From Ottelia alismoides (lineage: Eukaryota; Streptophyta; Magnoliopsida; Alismatales; Hydrocharitaceae): DNA of 64,000 bases. Positions 46,904 through 56,781 of the stretch are shown here, piece by piece. The notes beneath the pieces are model-generated. The model was not told the DNA's origin. It made no database searches and worked only from the letters and a program-made list of their open reading frames with translations. Every line of letters starts with the position of its first letter. The first letter of the stretch is position 1. The translations under genes were made by a program, and so were the position numbers. The stretch spans positions 310,001-374,000 of the forward strand of contig JAZKJV010009616.1 of assembly GCA_037367405.1 (NCBI GenBank). The letters are read 5' to 3'.

Positions 46904-49900
46904 CTAAGGTGTACTAGCATTCTCAACATGACTAGTACATAGGATTCTGTAGGCTATTTCTGCTCTAATCTTGTGCACATCTTCATAATCGAAATCTAGG
47001 GGACTCTCTTCACAAAGCAGTTCCATCATCTTCATCACGTATACACCGCAGTCTAGACTTTGAACAGGTTGTTGTGGACAATCTTTTACAAACAGAGTTT
47101 CCCAGTGTATTAAGAAGTCTTCCACTATGTTTGCGCTAAAATATTCAGATATCCATCCAACCTGCATTTTTAAATTGTGTTATTGATTATATACTGTTAA
47201 ATCTATGCAACATATAAAATCAAACTTATCAAACATATTTTATCCTTACCCATTTGAAGAGATCTTTTTTGTGTTGCTTATTTCCATTCATGGAATTGAA
47301 CGAGTAATGCTTTTTGGCTCTAAAATCTGTCACTAGAAGATGCCAGTGATTTTTTGAGTGTATCACTGTGAACACCTTCAAGATTCCCATCATTCTTTCT
47401 TCCTTGATGTCGTATAATCTCTCCAAATGCTCAAAGTCGTCATCTGTGCCGGCTTCTACATTGTTGAGAAAGTATTGCTGAAACGAGATAGTTAATATCA
47501 ATAAACAAATATACATGTAAATGAAATTTATTCAATAAATTATAATTCTCACCATTTTGTACAATGGAGTGAACAAATATGGAACTGGTTCATTTTCTTT
47601 GCAATGTTTATGACTCAATATATCCATGAACATCACAATTATCTGCATACAGTTACATGTCAGTAGTAATAAAAAACGATTAGTTTTACTTAGTTTAATT
47701 CATTGATACTTACTGAATCTTCGACCATTCTTTCGTACAAGAAGTTGTGTATTTCAAGTCCTTTGCAGTAGTTTCTTAATGGAGAAAAATATGTTGCGTT
47801 CAATCTAAAAAAAGAATCAATACATTATAGTTTGTGTTAATATGGCATAAAATAATTCTAATGTTAAACAATAAATATAAGTACTTGTCTGCTGGATCTC
47901 TCAAAAAGCTCTGAATTCTTGATCGAACGTCTTCAGAGCTGTCTTCGTATCCAATAAAATCTGTCGGTGGATCGCATAGATACTGGAAATTGAACTTGTT
48001 AGTATTATAATGTAGAAGGTTTTTTCAATATATATTTTATATCTGACCTCTGTTTCGCTTTCAACAATATGACTTGAAACATTGCTCTTCTTTGTATCTC
48101 TTTTCTTCTTCTTGAATGTTGTTGTGCTTTCAACTCCAAATCGTCGTGCTTCACTCCTTGCCTTAACTCTCTTTGCCATTGAGCTTGGACTGATAGCAGA
48201 TTTATGCTTTTTGCGCTTCTTTGCTGTGTTTTTTCCTCCTCATTGGCTTGTTGAGAATCAAGTTCAATTCCAAGATCAAATGTAAGGCCTTCATTTATCA
48301 CAGGTCTGCTATATTCTTCTCCATTGTTTGATATCTTTTCAACATCCACGTTCATGGTCTCATTCTCGGTTTCAGGCTTTTCCCCAATATTGTCAATTTC
48401 ATTATCATGATGAGTAATCTCAATATGGCTATGTTCATTTCTTTTTTGAACATAAGCAAGCTCATCAAAATGTTCGCTTTCGCAATGTGAAGTGTTGTTA
48501 TTAGCATGCTCTTCATTTTCTTTTTCATGCTCATCGTTGTGTTCTATTGATGCACCATCCATGCAAATTCCATGCTTTTCTGCAAAGCTCTGTTTGTCAT
48601 TTTCTCCAAACTGAATTCCATTTGATTGTAGCAGTTCTTTCAACAGTTTATTCTCATTCTCAAGACTCCTTAATTGGTCAATGTTATTGGAAACCATATG
48701 TATTGTTGCATTACTCAATACTGAAGCTTCCAATTCCAAAACCTTTCCTTTCAGCAATTCAATTTCCTTCTTATATTCACTGCAGTTGCAATTCTCAGTG
48801 GTTTTTTTTTCTATATTCAATATCTTACTTTTTGGACTTTTCCATTCTATCACCTCAAACTTTTGTTCCTTTTTTAGTCGTCCTCTTTTCAAAGGACCAT
48901 CTTCGGGCAGTGGAATGGGTGTATCAATAACAATATTTGGTTTTCGTATTGAAAACCCATTCATTGTGAACTTCTCAAAAGGGAATACGTATTCATCATG
49001 TCTAATTCTCACTACTTCAGTTTTCTCATGATGCATTGAAACTTGTATCTGTTCATGTATATGCAAAATATTTATGGAAAATTTTACTAAGTTGTTCTTA
49101 ATATAAATGATATCTAGAATTACCTGTTCATTTGTCAAAGATACCAATCGTCTTGTCAGTCCTTTTATTGAGCCAGACCATTTCCTGATTCTTGGTCGAA
49201 GATCACGGCTTATGACCATATCTTTGCAACAGTACTCTAGCATCCAAACCTAATAGTAGGAAATTAAGAATAATTTATTAAAGAACATTGACTATCTTCA
49301 TGTATAAAGACTTACATAGAGGCAAGATACACATCCAGTAAGGTATCCCAGGGTGATACGTGCTGCACCACGATGTCTCTGATTTATTCTATTGATGATA
49401 TCATCTATGTTAAATAGAATCAATCGTGCAACTGCATCAGACCAATTAAAAAACTTTGTATCTTCCAGAGACTCCACATAGTGCAAAAGATCTTTTGGAA
49501 ATGAATATGTTGAATCCGGGAAAAGAAATGTGCAAAACATTAACAGAATTAGGCACGTGACGTAAATAGCGACTGAGTTATCGTCGTCGTAGTGGTAGTA
49601 TTCAGTCAGTACGCTAACAAGTTTATGCCGGTTGAAAATCATGCCTTTGTCAAACATTTCATTTGCTATATAGCTTCTCCACTGCAAATGTTTTCCACGT
49701 ACTGAAATTGTATACCCTGAACTTGGAATACCAAGTATAACTCCAATGTCGTCATCACTAAAGTTCAAAATTTTGTTCCCAAATCTGAAACTTCTCCCTC
49801 CTTGATACTGTTCTACAATCCATTGAAGATTTTTTTTCTCGATATCAATGCTCCCGATATTAATAAGTCTAGCAAATGCAGTCTTGTTAAGTAATGCTTG

Positions 49901-50341
49901 TTGCTTTGGAGTTGGACGATAGCTATCAATGAATTGTACGAAGTGATCTATGAAACATCTATGTTGAACGTACCCCTTACCTGTACAAAAAGAATTTTTT
50001 TTATATTTATTCATTATAATTAAACTATAATTAATGAAATGATCATTTATCTCTTACATCCAAAATATTCTGAAGTGCCATCACATCCATCAGTGTTTGA
50101 TTCCATTAGTGTTCTTCTCCCTTTAATCACCTTAGTAGAAATTTTTTCTGATATATACAACGGAGTTTGGCATATAAGAAAATTAGTAAACTCTTTAAAT
50201 ATCGAAAACTATTTATTTCTTAATATTTGTACCTTTGTCTTGGTTGATCTTCCTCTGTTTCGATATTGCACTTACAGATGGGTTGTTTTCGTTACTACTA
50301 TCTCCGCTTGGATCATCACAATCAAAGTCTGTGCTGCTCAT
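46904..50341 (-). pseudogene. ULP1-like (C48) cysteine protease gene of the MULE, ten exons, one frameshift
   Basis: Minus-strand exons 50341-50233, 50147-50058, 49980-49316, 49249-49124, 49048-48048, 47982-47885, 47804-47714, 47642-47553, 47477-47250 and 47161-46904, all GT-AG and phase-consistent, about 918 residues. Exon 3 (from KGYVQHRCFIDHF) holds a conserved N-terminal domain with FRFGNKILNFSDDDIGVILG, as in plant transposon ULP1 proteins. Exon 5 is charged, with a predicted coiled coil (ENENKLLKELLQ) and a basic nuclear-localisation-like patch (KKRKKHK). Exons 9-10 carry the C48 core: His in SKNHWHLLVTDF, Gln in CPQQPV and catalytic Cys in SLDCGVYVMK. The usual Asp about 17 residues after the His is Asn (YSFNSM). 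The only coding break is at an A6 run (48229-48234), where one base is missing relative to the frame needed downstream. Expected role is removal of SUMO-like modifiers; function in transposition is unknown. Confidence 0.82.
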
Positions 50342-52056
50342 CCTGTCCCTGTTAACATACTATTGTGCATGAAATTTTTTATCTGCTATAGTATTTTTAC
50401 AAGAAAAGCTGTAATGTGATATTTTATCAAACATTTATTTCAAATAAAAATATTAAATTTTTCTAGGTTTATGATATTATGCTTTTTTTAACCTAAAAAC
50501 ACGCTAACTTTACTAATTATTAACAAAAACAAAATCATTTTCTTCATACACACAACAAACGAAAAAAATTATTTTACTTGCTCATCTGAAAAATTTTTTA
50601 TCAATGATCGATAGGCTGAAAGGAAGACGGAATGCTTACCTCTATGCCGTGCCGACGACAGCAAGGGTTTTTCGCTTCCTGGAACCCTTTAATGGCGATC
50701 AGATGATTAACAAACCGCGATCTTGATTCAGATTCTTTTCGTCGATTCCCCAGAGATCGTAGTGTTTCACTTCTTCTCCGGCGAGTAGTAAATCACTCCT
50801 TCAATTTCGCCCTCAATGCCGTTAGCAAGCGCGAGTGCACGAAGCGACGGACTTTACGGAGGTAATAAAGTTTCTCTTTAAGGAGGTCCGCCGCATATGT
50901 CTAAAAGGATTTTGTTAGGATTTTCCAATATTGTTTGTACTTTAGTTTTTTTTTGTATTCACAATAATATGGTTAAATTTAATGTGTCTGCATTTATAGG
51001 GCTATTAGTTAATTTATTGAAACGAAAATACGTAAATTATTAAGATTATATTTTGTATTTTATATCAAAACATGTATTTTTATTTTATGCTTTTGTATTT
51101 TAAAACATCTTTTTGTATAATATATCCTTTCTATTACTAAAGTTTCTCTTTAAGTAGTTCAGCCGAAAAGGGTTATTGTTAGGTTTTTCCAATATTATTT
51201 GTATTTTAGATATTTTTTGTATTCACAATAATATGGTTAAATTTAATGTGTTTGCATTTATAGGGCTATTAGTTAATTTATTAAAACGAAAATACGTATA
51301 TTATTAAGATTATATTTTGTATTTTATATCAAAACATGTATTTTTATTATCTGATTTTGTATTGCAAAACATCATTTTGTATAATATATCCTTTCTATTA
51401 CTAAATTCAGTACGTCGAATGTAATATTAAAACGTGGATTTCCACTGTTTACATTCCATGTAAAATAATACATTAATTATAATTGTTGTTTGTTATCATT
51501 ACTTTCAAAAACTCTTTTCCATAATTCGTGGCAAATTTTTTGTATTTAACAATATTTGTTTTATAAGACATACATTCGTCTTTTGTATTTAATATGCTTG
51601 TTTTGTATAATAATCATGATTATTTGTATTTTAGATACGCTGTGTTTGAATCTTTTTCCAAAATCTCTAGTATCGAATTCTCATTTGTTAAATATCGGTA
51701 AATATCTTTAACTGAATTTTCGTAATTATGGGAACACCCATATTTATAGAAACAAACTGCACAAGCCTTTCCTTAAAAATAGCGTACACTGTTAACCGTA
51801 GTTCCATCTTTTGTATTTCATGTAATTCATTTCTCTGAATCAGGGTTTTTTTAGTATTGTATACTGTTGATTTGTAGGATACATACATCGTTTTGTATTC
51901 AAAAACACACGTTTTTAGCCATTTTTGTCAGTTATTAAATGTGTAACTTCTATATTAGGAGTTCCTTAAATTTAGGAAACGATAGTCTTTGCTGATCCGG
52001 TTTTTGTAAAATAGGGCGGTTTTAACCATATTCGTTGATCTTACATCAGATGGCTA
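50342..52056 (-). promoter_or_regulatory. 5' region of the ULP1 gene and right arm of the MULE
   Basis: A GC-richer block (about 50640-50880) ends at a splice donor read on the minus strand (CATAGAG/GTAAGC, 50640). An acceptor lies just before the start codon (TTAACAG/GGACAGG), so a 5' non-coding exon is likely. Beyond it a direct tandem duplication of about 270 bp occupies 50867-51137 and 51138-51405. The rest is AT-rich. The short + frames at 50039-50419 run antisense to exons 1-2 and are not genes. Confidence 0.55.
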
Positions 52057-52108
52057 GGATGCTTGGCCTTCTAATTGAATGGAAGGACCAAGTCTCATAT
52101 GAAAGGCC

Positions 52109-52111
<3 letters not shown>
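52057..52111. repeat. MULE terminal inverted repeat, right
   Basis: Reverse complement begins GGGGGCCTTTCATATGAGAC and matches the left end to GCATCC. Confidence 0.9.

Positions 52112-52164
<53 letters not shown>
52112..52164. repeat. TA dinucleotide tract 3
   Basis: 53 bp of TA repeat between the MULE and the fold-back MITE. Confidence 0.95.
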
Positions 52165-52167
<3 letters not shown>

Positions 52168-52301
52168 TGATCTTATGAGAGCAAAAAACAGAGCATGCAT
52201 TCTGGACCACTAGATTCTGTCTTCTCTCTCCTAGTTGAATCTAGTGGTCCATAATGCATACTTTCATGCTCTCACAGTTTTTTGCTCGCACAAGATCACT
52301 C
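52165..52301. mobile_element. Fold-back MITE abutting a TA tract
   Basis: 137 bp that is almost one long hairpin: left GAGTGATCTTATGAGAGCAA, right (reverse complement) GAGTGATCTTGTGCGAGCAA, with pairing continuing through GGACCACTAGATTC near the centre. The left flank is TA repeat, the right flank TG repeat; no clear target duplication. No coding. Confidence 0.65.
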
Positions 52302-52800
52302 TTGTGTGTGTAACACTATTGTATGGATCAAATCACAATAAAAAATACAAGGACATTATTCCCAACTCCAACCAACCAACATAAGTACTCTGCGTGGAGG
52401 CTAGAAGTCCTTTTTTTCTTTTTCCATCAACGTGTCCAAAACTCACGGTACTATATGCTTTCTTTCTTACAACATTAATTGCATTGCATATATATTTATT
52501 ATCAAACATTAAATGTATGCATCACGTCTCCAACACTCAAGGTACTTTTTTAAAGGTTTGTATTAAGGTATTAAATTGTTAAGAAAATCATTCTAAAGGT
52601 AATTAGTTAAATTTTTTATGGTTGAAATTATTAAATGATGAATCAAAAGGTTAAATTATTAGGCATTCAGAATATTGATGGTAATCAAAATATCACATAT
52701 ATATCGATGGTTCAGTTATGAATATTATTAGAAATTATGTATGATTAAATTTTGATAGTTCAATTGTTAAATATTTATAAGGTAATATGAAAGCTGGGTT
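52302..52800. other. AT-rich DNA without recognisable features
   Basis: No supported coding or repeat. Confidence 0.45.
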
Positions 52801-52808
52801 CTAGAATA

Positions 52809-53103
52809 TGCTAGCCTCCAGTAGTGGGCCAGGAGTGGCATGGACTCCTGCTTCTGGGGCCGTGGAGGTCCGCTTTGAGAATGCCGCCCGCCTTTTCGCG
52901 CCTCTTTCCGACTCTGATCTGAGACTGGCCCCTCACCTCAGGGCTGCGCTTTCTCTCTCGCTTTTCCTCGCGCTCGCGCGTCAATCAGGCCTCCCCAAGA
53001 CTGACGAGACAGAGCGCGATTCTCCACACCAGGTCCTACCTGCCCCGCACCTTGAACCTCTCTGGCGGGTGAGAGTCAGACGAGGGAAGTCCCATTTCTC
53101 TGG
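52809..53103. mobile_element. GC-rich 295 bp insert flanked by an 8 bp direct repeat
   Basis: Starkly GC-rich island in AT-rich DNA, bounded by CTAGAATA at 52801-52808 and 53104-53111. The repeat looks like a target duplication of 8 bp, as made by hAT elements or some retroposons, but I see no clear inverted termini and no A tail. A 99-codon + frame covers it (52808-53107) without a recognisable domain. It could be a captured gene fragment or an unclassified small transposon. Confidence 0.4.
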
Positions 53104-53111
53104 CTAGAATA

Positions 53112-53729
53112 CGTTGAATGTACTTTTGTTACAAAGAAATTTAGATACTATTATTCTACAATTAATGATGTTATATTTTCATATGATAATATACATGTAG
53201 TGAGAGATTTTGAATAATGGTATAATAATAATAGACAAGCTCAATTGCTATTATAATATATAATAGAAGGGATGGTTCAAGATGGGGTACAATTGGGCAG
53301 TGAGTATAAGGATGAGAGGATTGGAAGAAAGAAGAACAAGATGAATAAGACAAATTTACACATGTTCCCCTCTTTCCAATTACGCTTGTGCCCATGTATT
53401 TGGAGAATCTTGAAAGGGTGTGAGAGAAAAAAACTTTATTGATGTAGTTTTGCTAGGAGATAATAAATTTTCAAATGATAACATCTTTAAATTTTTTAAT
53501 CATTTATTATTGATTAAAAAATGATTGTGATATTTGACATCTTGCATTTCATTTCTATTTGTAAGTTTTTCATATTCAAATCTACGAATGTCAAACAAAA
53601 CAATCACTTCATTTTTCACATAGAAGATAGATGAAAGTGTTATTCCAAAAATAACAAATACCTCCAATGATCTTAATGAAGATGAATGTCCTCCCGTCTA
53701 GATTTCGTGAATAGAAATTATTGATACAT
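53112..53729. other. AT-rich flank of the hAT pseudogene
   Basis: No supported coding. hAT termini should lie in or near this stretch but I could not identify them. Confidence 0.4.
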
Positions 53730-55193
53730 AAGATACCTTAGTAGAAAGAGATCCTAGATTACGTTAGATAATTTGAGAATATCCATTGGAAAAGAGAGAA
53801 GATATTATTCAAACTTATATTAGCATGAGGCCTTATCAGTATGTTATGGAAAATTATCCATGTAGCAATAGTGGAAAGCAACGTCGACGATTTCAAGCAG
53901 CTTGGTTTAAGAAATATTTATGGTTAGAATATTCTCCTTCCAAAGATGCAACATATTGCTTTTGTTGTTATCTTTTCGCTGGTAAATCCAATCCAAGTAT
54001 GGTATGAATGTCTTCTTTGTTGTTGGATTCCGCAATTTGAAGAAAATTAATGATAGAAAAAATTGTTCCTTACTATTTCACATTGAAGGTCATAGATCAA
54101 CAAATAATCTGACTGAAGAGCGTATGGGAATATTAATAAATAAATCACAACATATTGAATATGTATTTCAAAGACAAGATGGCAAGCAAATCAAAGAAAA
54201 TCGATTAAGGTTAAAGAATATTATTGATATTGTACGATGGTTAGCTTTTTAAGCATGTGCATTTAAAGGCAATGATGAAAGATCTTGTTCAAAAAATCAC
54301 AGGAATTGTATTGAACTGATAAAAATGATTGCTTCTTATAATGAAGAAGTGAAGAAAGTTGTCTTACAAAATGTACCAAGAAATGCTAAATATACTTCAC
54401 CTGATGGTCAAAATGAAATTCTTCAAATTATATCTCATAAAATAAGGTGCTCCATTCGTGAAGAGATTGTGGATGCAACTTTTTGTATAATAACTGATGA
54501 AGCTAGAGATAAAGCAAAAAAGAGAACAAATGGTAATTGTTCTTCAATTTGTAGACAAACAATGTATTTTACGTGAACTCTTCTTTGATATAGTCCACAT
54601 TCCTGATATAAAAGCATCTACATTGAAAGATAGTTTATTCGAAGTTCTATTACAGAACAATCTCGATTAGGTAGAATAAGAGGTCAAGGTTACGATGGAG
54701 CTAGCAACTTGTGTGGAGAACGAAATGGGTTGCATGCGATGATTATGAGAGATAACAAATATGCATATTATATCTACTGCTTAATTCATAGGCTTCAACT
54801 AGCTCTTGTTACGACTTCCAAAAAAGTAATTCCTATCCATAAATTCCCCACTAAATTAACAAGCATTGTTAATATCATTAATGCATCCTCTAAATGTCAT
54901 GATGAATTGCAAGCTGCTCAAGCTGACGATATTTTGTATCGTCTTTCAATAAATAAAACTCAGTCAGGTACGAGAAATAATCAGGGTTGCACTCTACTAC
55001 GTGCTGCTGAAACTCGATGGAGTTCACATTATAAATCCATATGTAACTTTATAAAAATCTATAGTGGCGTGTGCAAAGTACTTCTGGCTATTGTAGATGG
55101 AGGTGATGCTTATTTGTAGCATGGAGAGGCAGATGAAGCTTATGAGACTATGACGTCATTTGAGTTTATTCTTATCTTAAATATAATGGAGAA
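53730..55193 (+). pseudogene. hAT transposase pseudogene, 5' part (TTF-type zinc finger / DUF4371-like)
   Basis: Reads in several frames with stops. About 53737-53770: ERDPRLR, the N-terminal phrase of this family. About 53786-54000: zinc-finger region with WFKKYLWLEYSPSKDATYCF and CCYLF. About 54020-54250: FRNLKKINDRKNC and IVRWLAF. About 54320-54560: transposase core beginning IASYNEEVKKVVLQNVPRNA, with ITDEARD. About 54670-55119: RGQGYDGASN, YYIYCLIHRLQLAL and ETRWSSHYKSI. The family resembles plant proteins annotated as zinc finger MYM-type 1-like. The frame is then cut by a Copia element at 55194-55198 and resumes at 61835. At least four stops or shifts precede that insertion. Confidence 0.85.
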
Positions 55194-55198
55194 TATTT

Positions 55199-56245
55199 TG
55201 TTGTTAATAAGATTACCAAGGCATATATTAAACAGTAAATCAACGGATCCAAATGAATTAACAGAGAAATATCACCAAATAAGATTATATTAATCGTATG
55301 TTTCTCAATCATTATCCGATTAAAATATGCAAACAGGAACCGATTAAACGAACGGAAACATAAATAAGGGCATGATCCAGAAAGGGTAAAGCAATAAACA
55401 TATTGCGACAACCAAAATGAAATAAAGATTAGTTTAGAATTCATCGAAGCGTCCATGAAATGGTATGTCCTTAGAGAAGATATCGCCCCCACAATACCGG
55501 TACGTATGGTACTTGGCGATCCACTCCCAAGATACGACGACTCACGATCTTCGTCGGCGCACACCAACGGGATCGTCCTCGATTGTACCTCAGAGAACTG
55601 CAGCCGAGAGAAGAAGAGGAAGACGTTCGTCCGTGAGAGGAAGAACCAGAGAGAGAGAGACGGCGTGAGTGTTTTTTCTTGCGAGTGAAGAAAGACGGCG
55701 TCGGGTGAGGGATATAAAAAGAGGGGCTCGCGTGCCCTAGCGCGCGGTGACCTTTGGTTTCCGAAAACACCCCTCAACGGGCATGTCCATTCGAATTCCA
55801 AACCCACGGCTAAATCGAGCCGTTTGGATCAAGTCCGAATCCCAATGTGATCGCGATTAAATTAATTTGTCTAATTAATTTAATCGATCAGCCAAATGAA
55901 ACCCGCAGCAAAAGTATCGAGATCCGAGATCCGAATTGACTCTCCCGAGTCGGAGCCAGAGCCGGAGCGGAGCGGAGCGCGCGTACACGCGTGTGTGTGA
56001 TCCTCCATTCCTCCTCTCTATTATTGCTACAAGAGCTTGGAATGTGGACTCATATATAAGTCCACCAAAAGTTTAGATCTCTAAGGTATGGTACTAAACT
56101 TCCATCCAAACTCAACCATGTTTCAAATTTGGGAATTCCCAACTTTCCCTCCAAACCATTTGGTTTCCCAATTGAAACCAAATTAATGTCAATTATAATT
56201 AATAGGTTTTCCAATTAAAACCTAAACACAATTTTTAATACAACA
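55199..56245 (-). repeat. Copia 3' LTR
   Basis: Begins TGTTGTTAATAAG and ends AATACAACA on the + strand. Matching frames in both LTRs (55172-55807 and 61041-61406, minus) are an LTR reading, not a separate gene. Confidence 0.93.
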
Positions 56246-56258
56246 ATCCCCCACGAAT
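56246..56258 (-). other. Copia polypurine tract
   Basis: Minus strand: TTCGTGGGGGAT immediately before the 3' LTR. Confidence 0.7.
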
Positions 56259-56781
56259 TCACCAATTTGAAAAAGTGATTCAAAAAGAATTAAGAGACTT
56301 CTTTCGGCTGCCCACACTTTGCTTTCAGTAAAGGTACCTTCCGGTTTGAACCTCTACCTGAGTTTACTACTTTCACTTTAATAGGAACGAAGTGAACTAC
56401 GTCTTGAACTTCAGACTTTGGTGTTAAAGTATACGGTGGAAATAATAAAGCGTTGTTCTTGGTGCAATCTTCAGGGTTGGTGCTCTTAAGGCCATGCACC
56501 ATTATCCTGTTTCATGAGTGTGTTCAGGAAAGACCCTCTTCCTTTAACTGCGGCCCATAGTAACACTCACATAGGTGGCGTTCTCCAAGGATGCACTGCT
56601 AACATCCTGCCCAAAGGCTTGAACCCATTCAGAGCCTACGCTCTTCCTAAACTTGCAGCTTCAATGACACTCAGGCTTCTAGGGATAAGACACTCATGCT
56701 TACACATTAAGATTAGAGTGCCAACCAGTTCTCCAAACAGCTTGTTATTACCACATTGAACCTACTTTATGGGATCTCCAC

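Larger units (their letters stand above)
41965..52111 (+). mobile_element. Autonomous-type MULE with FAR1 transposase and ULP1 protease genes
   Basis: 10,147 bp. The 55 bp terminal inverted repeats (41965-42019 and 52057-52111) differ only at four of the first six bases. It carries two convergent genes: the transposase on + (42249-45441) and a ULP1-like protease on - (46904-50341). TA repeats abut both ends, so a 9 bp target duplication would be TA repeat and cannot be proved. MULEs carrying ULP1-like genes are known in plants; this copy is unusual for its completeness and its position. Near-identical ends, an intact transposase and one small defect in the protease indicate a recent insertion. 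Confidence 0.9.

Noticed and set aside
50039..50419. 126-codon + strand ORF
   Set aside because: Antisense to exons 1 and 2 of the ULP1 gene, which have consistent splice sites and phase.
55172..55807. 211-codon minus ORF, with a partner at 61041-61406
   Set aside because: Copia LTR reading, duplicated with the LTR; its reach beyond the LTR is accidental.
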